A stretch of DNA of 64,000 nucleotides from NCBI RefSeq assembly GCF_010729895.1, contig NZ_AP022612.1:3100001-3164000 (forward strand), read 5' to 3'. The stretch is from Mycolicibacterium confluentis. Lineage in GTDB: Bacteria; Actinomycetota; Actinomycetes; Mycobacteriales; Mycobacteriaceae. The notes beneath the pieces were generated by a model. The model was not told the DNA's origin. It saw only the letters and a program-made list of their open reading frames with translations, and searched no databases. Made by a program: the position numbers and the translations under genes. This document shows positions 1 to 9,454 of this stretch, in pieces (within the stretch, counting starts at the first letter, position 1; every line of letters begins with the position of its first letter).

Positions 1-13
1 CCCTCCCACTCTG

Positions 14-31
14 CGCGAGCGACCGCTCGCG
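14..31. other. short GC inverted repeat at window edge
   Basis: Eight-base arms CGCGAGCG and CGCTCGCG are separated by two bases. It could be the end of a terminator for a gene lying left of the window, but there is no flanking U-tract and no gene in view to anchor it. Confidence 0.2.
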
Positions 32-88
32 GGGGCAGGGCGAGAATCAGGCTCTCTTCTGAGGAGAACGGGGTGATACCGTGTCCGC

Positions 89-472
89 GTGACGGAGACC
101 GTGCACATCCTCCACCTGCTCGGCTACCGCATGGTCGAGGAGACCGACGAGCGCGTCGTGATGGAGATGGACAACCGACCGGACCTGACCAACGTGCGCG
201 GTGCGTTGCAGGGCGGTTTGGTGGCCACGCTGATCGACATCGCCGGTGGCATCCTGGCGGGGCGAAACGTCGGCGCCGACCAGGACGTCACGACCGCCGA
301 CCTGACCATCCACTACGTGGCACCCGTGGTCGAGGGCCCGGCACGCGCCGAGGCGACGATCGTGCGGGCAGGAAAAAGGCTGATCGTCACCGCGGTCGAC
401 CTGTACGACGTCGCGCGGGATCGGCTGGCCGCGCGCGCGACACTCAGCTTCGCGGTGCTCGACAAGCGCTGA
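89..472 (+). CDS. PaaI-type hotdog-fold thioesterase
   Basis: A 127-residue protein of the size and pattern of PaaI/YbgC-like acyl-CoA thioesterases. The central stretch GALQGGLVATLIDIAGG corresponds to the hotdog helix with its preceding loop (G-G-x-x-A-x-x-D), and the C-terminal half has the alternating beta pattern. The family hydrolyses acyl-CoA thioesters in the cytoplasm; the substrate cannot be read from the sequence. The start is the GTG at 89, because an in-frame stop at 74 leaves no earlier codon. A GAGGAG motif at 61-66 is about 20 bases upstream, rather far for a ribosome site. The next gene converges on it with three bases between the stops. Confidence 0.85.
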   Translation: MTETVHILHLLGYRMVEETDERVVMEMDNRPDLTNVRGALQGGLVATLIDIAGGILAGRNVGADQDVTTADLTIHYVAPVVEGPARAEATIVRAGKRLIVTAVDLYDVARDRLAARATLSFAVLDKR

Positions 473-475
473 GGG

Positions 476-1060
476 TCAGCCGCGGCGCAGTCCGCGCCAC
501 GCCCTGCGGGGCCCGCGGACGTCCACTGACCCGCACACCACCTTGCCGGACAGCACCACATGGGGTCGGCCCTCGCCCGGGGCGTCAGCGCGGTGGTCAT
601 GCGCGCTGCCCACGACCACCTCGACGTCGTCGATGGACGCGCTCGCACCGTCGGGCAGGCGCAGGTCCAGGGAGCCGAACTTCAGGTCGAGTTCGATGAC
701 GACGATCGGGCCTGCGAAGCGCGCCCGGGTCAGGTCGAGGTCGACCGAACCCATGCGCCGCACGAGGGCGAGCCGCGTCGGCACGGTCCAGGCGCCCTGC
801 CGCTTGAGCGAGCCCATCACACCGCGCAGTTCGACGCGATCGGTGGCCGAGGAGACGATGGCGCCGGGGCCGGGAAGGTCGTCGACCAGGACGTCGAGTT
901 CGGCACGCATCCGCGCCACCGACACCTGAGCGGACCGCTCCTCGAACTCGTCGATGTCGATCAGGCCGAGCGCGACGGCGTTGTGCAGCCGACGCAGCGT
1001 GCCGTTGCGGTCGGCATCCGAGATCCGCAGCGCGATGGACGATTCGTCGATTCCGGTCAT
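476..1060 (-). CDS. DUF1707 domain protein
   Basis: A protein of 194 residues. The first ~55 residues (LRISDADRNGTLRRLHNAVALGLIDIDEFEER with its flanks) are the DUF1707 SHOCT-like domain common in actinobacteria. The rest, with LTRARF and an alternating hydrophobic C-terminal half, resembles the beta-helical cell-wall-stress response domain (LiaF-like) often fused to DUF1707. No transmembrane helix is evident. The ATG at 1060 was preferred to a TTG four codons upstream because the conserved domain begins immediately after it and GGAAA lies eight bases before. The function is unknown; a role in envelope-stress regulation is inference from domain company only. Confidence 0.8.
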   Translation of the reverse strand: MTGIDESSIALRISDADRNGTLRRLHNAVALGLIDIDEFEERSAQVSVARMRAELDVLVDDLPGPGAIVSSATDRVELRGVMGSLKRQGAWTVPTRLALVRRMGSVDLDLTRARFAGPIVVIELDLKFGSLDLRLPDGASASIDDVEVVVGSAHDHRADAPGEGRPHVVLSGKVVCGSVDVRGPRRAWRGLRRG

Positions 1061-1114
1061 GGCGGTTTCCAACTTACTCGCCGAAACCGCTCACACCCTG
1101 TGATGCGGACGACG

Positions 1115-2929
1115 TCAGGCCAGGTAGCCGTCGGGCAGGCTGTCGAACATCACCTTGGTCATGCGGACCGCGTACTCCGAACTGCCGCCCCCGACGATGA
1201 GCGACGCGAAGGCCATATCGCCGCGATAGCCCGCGAACCAGGCATGCGAGCCACCCGCGAACTCGGCCTCACCGGTCTTGCCGCGCACATCGCCGTAGCC
1301 GGCGAGGTCTTTGGCCGTGCCGTTGGTGACCACCATCCGCATCATGGATCGCAGGCCCTCGAGCATCTCGGGATTGGCCTCGGGGCGTTCGCCCGTGATC
1401 TCGGTGTGCCGTCCGACGATCAGCTGCGGCACGGGTGCGCGGCCCGAGGCCACCGTCGCAGCGGCCAGCGCCATGCCGAATGGACTGGCCAGCACCTTGC
1501 CCTGGCCGAATCCGTCCTCGGTGCGCTCGGCAAGGTCGACGGTCGGCGGGACCGAACCGGACACCGTCGCGATGCCGTCGATCATGTAGTCGGGGCCGAT
1601 TCCGAACTGTGCCGCGGCCTGGTTCAGCGCGCGCGGTGGCATGCGGCTCGCGAGTTCGGCGAACGTCGTGTTGCAGGAGTTGGCGAACGCCTTGGACAAC
1701 GGGACGGTGCCGAGGTCGAAGCGGTCGTAGTTGGGGATGGTCCGGTGCCCGATGTCGATCGTGCCGGGGCAGCCCAGCAGTGTGTTCGGGGTGGCCATGT
1801 CGCGGTCGATCGCCGCACCCGCGGTGACGATCTTGAATGTCGACCCGGGCGGGTACAGGCCCATCGTGGCGGTGGGCCCGTCGACGTCGGCCGCGGCGTT
1901 CTGGGCGACCGCCAGGATGTCGCCCGTCGACGGTTTGATCACGACGAGCATGGCTTTGCGGCCCTGGGCGTTGACGGCGTTCTGGGCGGCGTTCTGCACA
2001 GCGCGGTCCAGCGTGATCGACACCGACGCTGCGGGGTCCGGTTCGACCTCGTTGAGCACGTCGACGTCGACGCCGTTCTGGTTGACGCTGACCACGCGCC
2101 ATCCGGCCGCGCCGTCGAGGTCGCCCATCACCGACTTCTTGACCTCGCTGATGATGGCCGGGGCGAAGGTCGGGTCGGTGGGCAGCAGATCGGCCAGTGG
2201 GCTCACGATGACGCCGGGCAGGTGCGCGATGGCCGGGGCCACCCGGTCGTTGTCGTCCTTGCGCAGCGTCACGAGTTCCATCGGAGTGGCTGTCGCGCTG
2301 GCCTGTTCGGCCAACCGCTGCGGGTCGAGCGTGTCGTCGAACGGGTGCAGCGCGTCGACGACCGAACGCGCCGTGGCCATCAGGGCCGGGCCGGCCTCGC
2401 GCGCGTCGATCGAATACTTGTAGAGGTTGCCGGGCACCAGGACATCGGTGCCGCCGAGTTCGTTCACCGATGCCCGCCGCGGCGGGTCAGCGCGCAGTTC
2501 CAGCGTCTGGTTCTCCCCCAGCCTCGGGTGCAGACCCGTTGCGGTCCAACGGACCTGCCAGCCGCCCTCGTTGCGCACCATGTTCAGCACGCCGTCATAC
2601 GTCCAGGTCCGGTCCTTGGGCAGATGCCAGGTGTAGCGGAAGTTGACCGCGCCGGTGTCCTCGGTGAAGCGCGAGCCGAGAAGCTGGGCGTCGAGGTGAT
2701 GGGCCTGCAGGCCCGACCATGCCGCGTTCAGCGCGGTGCGCGCCTCCTCGGGGCGGTCCGCCAGGTCGGCGGCGCCACTGGTGTCCCCCTTGGCCAATTT
2801 GGCGAAGAACTGCTCGGCCACCGGGGCCGGGCCGTCGGGGCGCGGCGTGCACGCAGGCAGCGCCGCGGTGAGAACAGCAGCCGCCAGCAGTGCTGCTACG
2901 CGTGTTGCTCTTGATCTAATTGTGACCAT
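1115..2929 (-). CDS. penicillin-binding lipoprotein (transpeptidase, PBP2a-like layout)
   Basis: A 604-residue homologue of M. tuberculosis Rv2864c. The N-terminus is a lipoprotein signal ending in LPAC, so the mature protein should be lipid-anchored outside the membrane. Next come an NTF2-like MecA-N type domain, a dimerisation domain, and a penicillin-binding transpeptidase domain with its three active-site motifs: STFK near residue 360, SCN near 419 and KTG near 551. It is expected to cross-link peptidoglycan and bind beta-lactams. The start ATG at 2929 lies eight bases after TAACAT (2938-2943), a TAnnnT -10 box, with no Shine-Dalgarno, which fits a leaderless transcript. It is separated from the GNAT gene by 129 bases in which I see no gene. 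Confidence 0.93.
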   Translation of the reverse strand: MVTIRSRATRVAALLAAAVLTAALPACTPRPDGPAPVAEQFFAKLAKGDTSGAADLADRPEEARTALNAAWSGLQAHHLDAQLLGSRFTEDTGAVNFRYTWHLPKDRTWTYDGVLNMVRNEGGWQVRWTATGLHPRLGENQTLELRADPPRRASVNELGGTDVLVPGNLYKYSIDAREAGPALMATARSVVDALHPFDDTLDPQRLAEQASATATPMELVTLRKDDNDRVAPAIAHLPGVIVSPLADLLPTDPTFAPAIISEVKKSVMGDLDGAAGWRVVSVNQNGVDVDVLNEVEPDPAASVSITLDRAVQNAAQNAVNAQGRKAMLVVIKPSTGDILAVAQNAAADVDGPTATMGLYPPGSTFKIVTAGAAIDRDMATPNTLLGCPGTIDIGHRTIPNYDRFDLGTVPLSKAFANSCNTTFAELASRMPPRALNQAAAQFGIGPDYMIDGIATVSGSVPPTVDLAERTEDGFGQGKVLASPFGMALAAATVASGRAPVPQLIVGRHTEITGERPEANPEMLEGLRSMMRMVVTNGTAKDLAGYGDVRGKTGEAEFAGGSHAWFAGYRGDMAFASLIVGGGSSEYAVRMTKVMFDSLPDGYLA

Positions 2930-3058
2930 TGAGGCTGATGTTAAGACTCCGCGCGGGGGGAATCGGGGAACGACGCGCAGGTCTGGGCGTCGAATCGAGA
3001 TGAACGAAAGGTCGTCACAGGGCCAAAAACACGACCGCGGCGTGCAATTCGCCGAGGA

Positions 3059-3913
3059 TCAGTCGAGCAGCACTGTGGCGAACGTGCCGACCTGCGTGAA
3101 GCCGACGCGCTCATAGGCCGCGCGGGCCGCGGTGTTGAAACCGTTGACGTACAGGCTCGCGATGCGACCACCCTCGACCACCGCACCGGCCAGCGCTGCC
3201 GTACCGGCCGCACCGAGTCCTTGTCCGCGGCGCTCGGGATGCACCCAGACCCCCTGGATCTGGCCCACCCGTGGGGACTGCGAGCCGACCTCGGCCTTGA
3301 ATATCACCTCACCGTGTTCGAACCGGGCCCAGGCGCGGCCCGCGGCGATCAGGCTCGCGACGCGGCGCCGATAGGCCCGGCCGCCGTCGCCGAGACGCGG
3401 GTCGATGCCGACCTCGCCGATGAACATGTCGATCGCGGCCACGAGGTACGCGTCCAACTCGTCGATACGCACCTTGCGGACAGTGGGGTCCGCCGGGATG
3501 ACCGGCGGCCCCGACAGCGCCAGAAGCGGTTGCTGCCCACGCACGTCGCGGGCCGGGCCCCACGCGGCGTCGAGGCGCTGCCACATGGGCAGCACCAATT
3601 CGGCGGGACCGACGAGCGAGGAACAGCGCCGTGCCGAACTCATGGCCTTGTCGGCGAACGCGTTGAGATCGTCGGGAGTCCCGCGAAGCGGAATGATGTT
3701 CGCCCCGGCGAAGCACAGGGACTCCTCCGCGTTCCGGCGGGTCCACAGCTCACCGCCGATCGCGGTGGGATCGATGCCGTAATCGGCCACCCGCGCGTCG
3801 ACCATGCACGCGGCCACCGGATCAGCGTCGAGCACGCGGCGCACCGCAGCGGCGTCACGCACCACCGACACCCGTCGTTCATCGACCAGGCGAAAGAGCG
3901 GTGGAGCCGACAT
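3059..3913 (-). CDS. GNAT-family N-acetyltransferase
   Basis: A protein of 284 residues corresponding to Rv2867c. The C-terminal half carries the GNAT acetyl-CoA site: GVWVHPERRGQGLGAAGTAAL is the R/Q-x-x-G-x-G/A signature, followed by VNGFNTAARAAYERVGF, the usual motif B. The N-terminal ~140 residues form an extra domain seen in this actinobacterial group. The substrate is unknown. The start at 3913 (MSAPPLF) was chosen over an ATG 14 codons upstream because GAGAG precedes it at a normal distance and the upstream residues are uninformative. It is last of the dxr-rip1-ispG-GNAT run and lies 48 bases after the ispG stop. Confidence 0.85.
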   Translation of the reverse strand: MSAPPLFRLVDERRVSVVRDAAAVRRVLDADPVAACMVDARVADYGIDPTAIGGELWTRRNAEESLCFAGANIIPLRGTPDDLNAFADKAMSSARRCSSLVGPAELVLPMWQRLDAAWGPARDVRGQQPLLALSGPPVIPADPTVRKVRIDELDAYLVAAIDMFIGEVGIDPRLGDGGRAYRRRVASLIAAGRAWARFEHGEVIFKAEVGSQSPRVGQIQGVWVHPERRGQGLGAAGTAALAGAVVEGGRIASLYVNGFNTAARAAYERVGFTQVGTFATVLLD

Positions 3914-3961
3914 GGGCACTCTCTCTACGACTGCGGCCATCCTTGCAGGCCGCACCTGGCG

Positions 3962-5128
3962 TCAGCTTACGGTCACGACCGGCGGTCCGCTGGGACTTGC
4001 CTCGTCAGCGCGCGCCGAGCCCATCTCCTCGGCGAGTCGCAGTGCCTCCTCGATGAGAGTCTCCACGATCTGGGCCTCGGGCACGGTCTTGATCACCTCG
4101 CCCTTGACGAAGATCTGGCCCTTGCCGTTGCCCGACGCCACACCGAGATCGGCCTCGCGCGCCTCACCGGGTCCGTTGACGACGCAGCCCATCACCGCGA
4201 CACGCAGCGGGACGTCCATACCCTCCAGGCCTGCGGTGACCTCGTTGGCCAGCGTGTAGACGTCGACCTGCGCGCGTCCGCACGACGGGCACGACACGAT
4301 CTCCAGGCCACGCGGACGCAGATTCAGCGACTCCAGGATCTGCGTGCCGACCTTGACCTCTTCGACCGGCGGCGCCGACAGCGACACCCGGATCGTGTCG
4401 CCGATGCCGCGCGACAGCAGCGCGCCGAACGCGACCGCGGACTTGATCGTGCCCTGGAAGGCCGGGCCGGCCTCGGTGACGCCGAGGTGCAGCGGGTAGT
4501 CGCACTGCGCCGCAAGCTGCTCGTAGGCGGCGACCATGATCACCGGGTCGTTGTGCTTGACGCTGATCTTGATGTCGCCGAAGCCGTGCTCCTCGAACAG
4601 CGAGGCCTCCCACAGCGCCGACTCGACCAGCGCCTCCGGGGTGGCCTTGCCGTACTTCTTGAGCAGCCGGGGATCGAGCGACCCCGCGTTGACGCCGATG
4701 CGGATCGGGATGCCCGCGTCACCGGCGGCCTTGGCGACCTCCTTGACCCGGCCGTCGAACTCCTTGATGTTGCCCGGGTTCACGCGCACCGCGGCGCAAC
4801 CCGCGTCGATCGCGGCGAAGATGTACTTGGGCTGGAAGTGGATGTCGGCGATCACCGGGATCTGCGACTTCTTGGCGATCGCCGGCAGCGCGTCGGCGTC
4901 CTCCTGGCGCGGGCACGCCACCCGGACGATGTCGCAGCCCGACGCGGTCAGCTGCGCGATCTGCTGCAGCGTCGCGTTGATGTCGTGGGTCTTGGTGGTG
5001 CACATCGACTGCACCGCGATGGGATGGTCGCTGCCGACCCCAACGTCGCGGACCATAAGCTGACGGGTCTTGCGGCGGGGCGCCAGAGTGGGCGCGGGCG
5101 GCGCCGGCATCCCCAGTCCGATGGACAT
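3962..5128 (-). CDS. ispG: 4-hydroxy-3-methylbut-2-enyl diphosphate synthase (flavodoxin)
   Basis: IspG (GcpE), 388 residues, converts ME-cPP to HMBPP in the MEP isoprenoid pathway using a [4Fe-4S] cluster. The N-terminal TIM barrel is clear (RVNPGN and [10 protein letters not shown] motifs). The C-terminal cluster ligands are visible as CPSCGR near residues 281-284 and a third cysteine in GCVVNGPGE near 315. The start has AAGGAAG at a normal distance. It shares a strand and short spacing with rip1 and dxr, as in M. tuberculosis, so two MEP-pathway enzymes flank a membrane protease. Confidence 0.97.
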   Translation of the reverse strand: MSIGLGMPAPPAPTLAPRRKTRQLMVRDVGVGSDHPIAVQSMCTTKTHDINATLQQIAQLTASGCDIVRVACPRQEDADALPAIAKKSQIPVIADIHFQPKYIFAAIDAGCAAVRVNPGNIKEFDGRVKEVAKAAGDAGIPIRIGVNAGSLDPRLLKKYGKATPEALVESALWEASLFEEHGFGDIKISVKHNDPVIMVAAYEQLAAQCDYPLHLGVTEAGPAFQGTIKSAVAFGALLSRGIGDTIRVSLSAPPVEEVKVGTQILESLNLRPRGLEIVSCPSCGRAQVDVYTLANEVTAGLEGMDVPLRVAVMGCVVNGPGEAREADLGVASGNGKGQIFVKGEVIKTVPEAQIVETLIEEALRLAEEMGSARADEASPSGPPVVTVS

Positions 5129-5160
5129 TCTTGCTTCCTTCTTCTGTGCTCTTCGGTGCT

Positions 5161-6387
5161 CTAGAACAGGGTGATCGGGTTGACGACGTCGGCGGTGACG
5201 GTCAACAGCATGTAGCCGGTCACGACCACCAAGACTACGTAGGTGGCAGGCATCAGCTTGAGATAATTCACCGGACCTGCGGGAACGAGCCCGCGGGCCC
5301 TGCGGAACAGGTTGCGGATCTTCTCGTACACCGCGATCGCGATGTGTCCGCCGTCGAACGGCAGCAGCGGGATCAGGTTGACCACGCCGAGCACGAAGTT
5401 CAGCTGGGCCAGGAAGAACCAGAACGCCACCCAGATTCCGTGCTCGACGGTTTCGCCGCCGATCCGAGACGCACCCACGACGCTGATCGGGGTGTCCTGG
5501 TCGCGCTCACCGCCGCCGATCGCCTCGACCAGCGCTCCGACCTTCGTCGGGATGTTGAGCAGGGCCTTGCCGAGGTGCACGCTCAACTCGCCGGTGAAGA
5601 CGAAGGTGCCCGGCACCGCCGTGAGCGGGTTGTACTCCGTGAAGGCCGGACCGGTGTCGGCGCTGCTGACACCGATGGCGCCGACCGTGCTCGGCGCGGT
5701 GGCCTCGGCGCTGGTGAAGCGCTGCGTCTGGGTGACGTCGACGACGGTCTCGATCCGTGTTCCGTCGCGCTCGAGGACGATGGGGACGGGGCCGGCGAGG
5801 CCGCGGATCACCTCGGCCATCTCCGCGAAGCTCGCGACGTCTTTGTCCCCGACCTTGACGATCGCGTCGCCGGGTTGGATTCCCGCCAACGCCGCGGGTC
5901 CGGGCCCGGTGCAGTCGGTGAGGTCGGTGTCGTCCTTCGTGAGTTGCGGTGCCACGCAGGTGGTCTGGCCCACAACCGCGGTGGCGGTCTGGCTGAGGTT
6001 CGGCAGGCCCCAGATGACCGCGACACCGTAGAGGATCACCAGTCCGAGCACGAAGTTCATGCCGGGACCGGCGAACAGCACCGCGACGCGCTTCCACACC
6101 TTCTGCCTGTACATCGCGTACGGGCGGTCCTCGGGCGAAAGCTCCTCGACCGCGGTCATACCGGCGATGTCGCAGAAGCCGCCCAGCGGAATGGCCTTGA
6201 TGCCGTACTCGGTCTCCCCGAGGCGGTTGGGCCTGCGGGTGGACCACAGCGTCGGGCCGAAGCCGACGAAGTAACGCCGCACCTTCATGCCGGTGGCGCG
6301 CGCCACCCACATGTGGCCGCACTCATGCAGTGCGACCGAGAACAGAATGGCCAGCGCGAACAGCGCAACGCCCAGTACGTACATCAT
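5161..6387 (-). CDS. rip1: site-2 (M50) intramembrane metalloprotease Rip1-like
   Basis: A polytopic membrane protein of 408 residues. The zinc site HECGH (residues 21-25) is in the first transmembrane helix, the third ligand lies in [13 protein letters not shown] near 345, and a PDZ domain with GIQPGD sits between them. In M. tuberculosis Rip1 (Rv2869c) cleaves anti-sigma factors and controls envelope composition; the same position between dxr and ispG supports orthology. Its start codon overlaps the dxr stop by four bases, suggesting translational coupling. Confidence 0.95.
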   Translation of the reverse strand: MMYVLGVALFALAILFSVALHECGHMWVARATGMKVRRYFVGFGPTLWSTRRPNRLGETEYGIKAIPLGGFCDIAGMTAVEELSPEDRPYAMYRQKVWKRVAVLFAGPGMNFVLGLVILYGVAVIWGLPNLSQTATAVVGQTTCVAPQLTKDDTDLTDCTGPGPAALAGIQPGDAIVKVGDKDVASFAEMAEVIRGLAGPVPIVLERDGTRIETVVDVTQTQRFTSAEATAPSTVGAIGVSSADTGPAFTEYNPLTAVPGTFVFTGELSVHLGKALLNIPTKVGALVEAIGGGERDQDTPISVVGASRIGGETVEHGIWVAFWFFLAQLNFVLGVVNLIPLLPFDGGHIAIAVYEKIRNLFRRARGLVPAGPVNYLKLMPATYVVLVVVTGYMLLTVTADVVNPITLF

Positions 6388-7559
6388 CGGGCCGACGAAA
6401 CCTCCTGTGCGAACGCGTTCTGTGCTCGCTCCCGGGCCCAGCGCTGCGCGTCAAGTACGTCCTCAACGGTAGCTGGTGCGGCCGCCCACTGTTCTGCGGC
6501 GTGCAGTACGTCACCCACAGTTCGCACGATGGCCGGGAATGAGATGCGGCCGGCGAGGAACGCTTCCGCGGCCTCCTCGTTGGCCGCGTTGTACACCGCG
6601 GTCATGCAGCCGCCGGTCCGCCCAGCGTGCCGCGCCAGGTCGACCGCGGGAAACACCTCGTTGTCCAGCGGTTCGAAATCCCACCGCGACGCCGTCGAGA
6701 AGTCGCATGCGAACGCGGCGCCTGCGACCCGGTCGGGCCAGCCCAGCGCCAGCGAGATCGGCAGCTTCATATCGGGCGGACTGGCCTGGGCGATGGTCGA
6801 CCCGTCGGTGAACGTCACCATCGAGTGCACGATCGACTGCGGGTGCACCACGACATCGATGCGGTCGTAGTCGACGCCGAACAGCAGGTGCGTCTCGATG
6901 AGTTCGAGTCCCTTGTTGACCAGCGACGCCGAGTTCAGGGTGTTCATCGGCCCCATCGACCAGGTCGGGTGCGCCCCGGCCTGTTCGGGTGTGACGCTCT
7001 CGAGGTCGTCCGCGGCCCAGCCGCGGAACGGTCCGCCAGAGGCCGTCAGCACGAGCTTGGCCACTTCGTCGGCGGATCCCGAACGCAGGCACTGCGCCAG
7101 GGCCGAGTGCTCCGAGTCGACGGGCACGATCTGCCCCGGCGCTGCCGCGGCGAGCACCAGGGGGCCGCCCGCCACCAGGGACTCCTTGTTGGCCAGCGCG
7201 AGCGTCGCGCCGCACTCGAGAGCAGCCAGCGTCGGTGTGAGTCCCAGCGCGCCGACCAACGCGTTGAGGACGACATCCACCCCGGTCTTCTCGGCGGTCT
7301 CCTCCACGATGCGGGTCGCGGCCTCCGGGCCCACAAAGGGCACGTCCCCGAGGGCCGCCGCGGCGCGCTCGTCGGCGACGGCGATGTTCGTCACGCCGGT
7401 CGCGGCCCGCTGAGCAGCCAGGACGTCCGGATTTCCACCACCCGCGGCCAGCCCGACGATCTCGAATCGGTCCGGATTGGCGGCGATCACCTCCAGGGCC
7501 TGGGTGCCGATCGACCCGGTACTGCCGAGGATCAGGACCTTGCGACGCTCATCTGCCAC
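6384..7559 (-). CDS. dxr: 1-deoxy-D-xylulose 5-phosphate reductoisomerase
   Basis: DXR (IspC), 391 residues, makes MEP from DXP with NADPH and a divalent metal. The dinucleotide motif GSTGSIG is at residues 12-18. The metal and substrate region shows NKESLVAGG and PVDSEHSA, and the flexible loop [10 protein letters not shown] is intact. The GTG at 7559 puts [11 protein letters not shown] at the N-terminus, the family's usual spacing; longer in-frame reading would add residues unlike the family and run through the divergent gene's operator. No strong Shine-Dalgarno is visible. It is the first gene of the dxr-rip1-ispG group. Confidence 0.95.
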   Translation of the reverse strand: MADERRKVLILGSTGSIGTQALEVIAANPDRFEIVGLAAGGGNPDVLAAQRAATGVTNIAVADERAAAALGDVPFVGPEAATRIVEETAEKTGVDVVLNALVGALGLTPTLAALECGATLALANKESLVAGGPLVLAAAAPGQIVPVDSEHSALAQCLRSGSADEVAKLVLTASGGPFRGWAADDLESVTPEQAGAHPTWSMGPMNTLNSASLVNKGLELIETHLLFGVDYDRIDVVVHPQSIVHSMVTFTDGSTIAQASPPDMKLPISLALGWPDRVAGAAFACDFSTASRWDFEPLDNEVFPAVDLARHAGRTGGCMTAVYNAANEEAAEAFLAGRISFPAIVRTVGDVLHAAEQWAAAPATVEDVLDAQRWARERAQNAFAQEVSSAR

Positions 7560-7614
7560 CCAACCATTGTGCCGCCTGCAGCGCATACCTCCCGCATTGA
7601 GAAAGCCAACAAAT

Positions 7615-7653
7615 TTCCTACCACGTGTTGGAATTTCCGACACCCTGTAGGAA
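7615..7653. promoter_or_regulatory. 39-bp near-palindromic operator between dxr and the MpaB-TetR unit
   Basis: The 19-base half TTCCTACCACGTGTTGGAA (7615-7633) and its reverse-complementary partner (7635-7653) match at 15 of 19 positions around a central T. The inner core GTGTTGGAA-T-TTCCGACAC is nearly perfect. Such long palindromes are typical of TetR-dimer sites. The site ends nine bases before the MpaB start, so bound repressor would cover its promoter. Inferred binder: the TetR protein encoded at 8736-9359. Confidence 0.6.
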
Positions 7654-7662
7654 TATCGGTTC

Positions 7663-8739
7663 ATGAACATCCGCGAATGGCTGATGCCGCCGGTGATCGA
7701 GCCGGCACAGGACTACGGCTTCTTCGGGCCCGATTCGGTGACCTGGAAGGTGTGGAGCTTCCCGACGTCGCTGACGATCGGCTTCCAACGCGCCGTCGTC
7801 ATCGAGGAACTGGACCCCGCTCTGGTCGCGGCGGTCGACAAGACCCACGACATCTACCGCCGCCCCCGCACCCGCTACGACCGCACGCTGCGTTACTTCG
7901 CCATGGTCGCCTTCGGCGACAGCGCGTCGACCGCCAAGGCCGCCGACGTTCTGGTCAAGATCCACTCCAAGGCGGTGGGGACCGACCCCGTGACCGGTGG
8001 TCGTTACGACGCCAACGATCCGCACTCCCAGCTGTGGATCCACCTGACGGCTTGGCACTCGATCCTCAAGGCCTACGAGCAGTACGGGCCGGGCCGACTC
8101 TCGGAGGCCGAGGAGAACCAGTACTGGGCCGAGTGCGCACGGGCCGCCGAACTGCAGACCTGCGATCCCGCCGACGTGCCGCGCACCCGCGAGGGCGTGC
8201 TGGCCTACTTCGAGAGCATGCGACCGCAGTTGATCGGCTCCGACATCGCCCGGCAGGCCATGAACCACCTGCTGCGGGCCGACGTCATGCTGCCCGAGAT
8301 GCCGCGCGTGCTGCGCCCGGCCACCCGGGTCGTCAGTGCGTTCCTGCGCCGCGGGACACTGGCCACCATGCCGGTGTGGATGCGCGAGATGTCGGGCCTA
8401 CCGACCTCGCGCGTGCTCGACGCCGCCGTGGCGCTGCCCCTGCGCGTGTCGTTCGCGACGGTCGCCACCAACACCCGCCTGCAGTTGATGCTGCTGAGGC
8501 TGCTGTCCCCGACCACCATCGAGGTGGCCGCACCGGTGCTGCGGTCGGTTCCGGCGATCGACCCCGTGACCACCACCCCGTACGAGACGCAGAAGGCGTT
8601 GGGCCTGGACCGCCCCCGCGACGCGCACCTCGCCCTGCGCACCCGCCAGCACAACCGGGTATTCGGCCAGCACCTGCCGCCCAGCGACGAGGGCCTGATC
8701 GAATCCCAGCCGATCCTGGGCCGGGTCGGCGCCACGTGA
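7663..8739 (+). CDS. MpaB-family (DUF2236, latex-clearing-like) oxygenase
   Basis: A 358-residue protein with the DUF2236 landmarks: [13 protein letters not shown] near the N-terminus, the [13 protein letters not shown] block near residue 85 and the [15 protein letters not shown] block near 125. Relatives include heme-b rubber oxygenase Lcp and fungal MpaB; most mycobacterial members have no known substrate. The ATG has no Shine-Dalgarno, and GAATAT (7651-7656) lies six bases before it, which fits a leaderless transcript. The stop overlaps the start of the TetR gene (GTGA), so the two are an operon. Confidence 0.88.
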   Translation: MNIREWLMPPVIEPAQDYGFFGPDSVTWKVWSFPTSLTIGFQRAVVIEELDPALVAAVDKTHDIYRRPRTRYDRTLRYFAMVAFGDSASTAKAADVLVKIHSKAVGTDPVTGGRYDANDPHSQLWIHLTAWHSILKAYEQYGPGRLSEAEENQYWAECARAAELQTCDPADVPRTREGVLAYFESMRPQLIGSDIARQAMNHLLRADVMLPEMPRVLRPATRVVSAFLRRGTLATMPVWMREMSGLPTSRVLDAAVALPLRVSFATVATNTRLQLMLLRLLSPTTIEVAAPVLRSVPAIDPVTTTPYETQKALGLDRPRDAHLALRTRQHNRVFGQHLPPSDEGLIESQPILGRVGAT

Positions 8740-9359
8740 ACCTGCGCCGAGCAGGTGTGCGGGCCGAGCACCTCGGCCCGCAGCGGCGCCGCCCGCAGGT
8801 TCTGGACACGGCGCTGGACATCGCCGCCGATGAGGGCCTGGCCCAGATCACCTTCGCCAACATCGCAGCCCGGATGGGGGTGAGCCGACCTGTGGTCTAC
8901 GACTGCTACCGAACCCGTGGCGACCTCCTGGCCGCGCTGCTCGAACGCGAGACCGAGGTGGCGCTGAGCCGGCTCACCGCGATCCTGCCGCCGCTGAAGA
9001 CCGGATCGGTCGAGGACATGTTCGTCGAGGGCTTCCGGTCCCTGCTCGGCGACGTCCGAGAACGTCCCGCCTCATGGCGCATCATTTTTACCGAGGACCC
9101 GGATCCGACTCTGGCCGAAGCGATTTCGGGAGGCCGCAGGCAGTTGACCGAGCACACCGCGGCCGTCATGCGCCCACTGTTCGAGCGGTGGCAGATCGCC
9201 GACCTCGAACGCGTGCTGCCCGTGCTGACCGAGGTGTTCCTCGGGATCTGTGAGACGTCAGTCAGGACCATGCTCGCCCCGGAATCCACCTGGGCGCCCG
9301 ACGAACTCGCCGACATCGTCGGACGCGCGGCGTATCGCGCGCTGCGGGCCAGGACTTGA
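8736..9359 (+). CDS. TetR-family transcriptional regulator
   Basis: A protein of 207 residues. The N-terminal helix-turn-helix is clear: VLDTALDIAADEGLAQ, then FANIAARMGVSRPVVYDCY with the recognition helix, followed by the effector-binding helical domain. The GTG at 8736 overlaps the upstream oxygenase stop. It probably represses its own operon through the 39-bp palindrome at 7615-7653; that link is inferred from position and symmetry. The ligand is unknown. Confidence 0.92.
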   Translation: MNLRRAGVRAEHLGPQRRRPQVLDTALDIAADEGLAQITFANIAARMGVSRPVVYDCYRTRGDLLAALLERETEVALSRLTAILPPLKTGSVEDMFVEGFRSLLGDVRERPASWRIIFTEDPDPTLAEAISGGRRQLTEHTAAVMRPLFERWQIADLERVLPVLTEVFLGICETSVRTMLAPESTWAPDELADIVGRAAYRALRART

Positions 9360-9388
9360 TGACGTAACTGTGACGCCTGTCACCGTGA

Positions 9389-9416
9389 CCACTCCGGGAC
9401 GGCGGCGGCCCCGAAT
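9389..9416 (+). promoter_or_regulatory. SigK-like promoter of the FAS1 lipoprotein gene
   Basis: CCACTC (9389-9394) and CCGAAT (9411-9416) are separated by 16 bases. The SigK-dependent mpt70/mpt83 promoters of the M. tuberculosis complex, as I recall them, read CCATCC-N16/17-CCGAAT; the -10 is exact here and the -35 differs. The start codon is 38 bases after the -10 box, with AAAGGAG at 9440-9446. Confidence 0.45.
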
Positions 9417-9454
9417 GCCGGGTGTAGTGCACATCTGACAAAGGAGTCCGCCCC

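Noticed and set aside
560..2914. A 784-codon open frame on the plus strand opposite the penicillin-binding lipoprotein
   Set aside because: It is antisense to two clear genes, is dominated by Arg/Gly/His/Asp, and has no motif; high-GC genomes produce many such frames.
7560..7670. Longer dxr N-terminus starting at 7670
   Set aside because: The added residues are unlike the family and overlap the palindromic operator and the divergent MpaB start.
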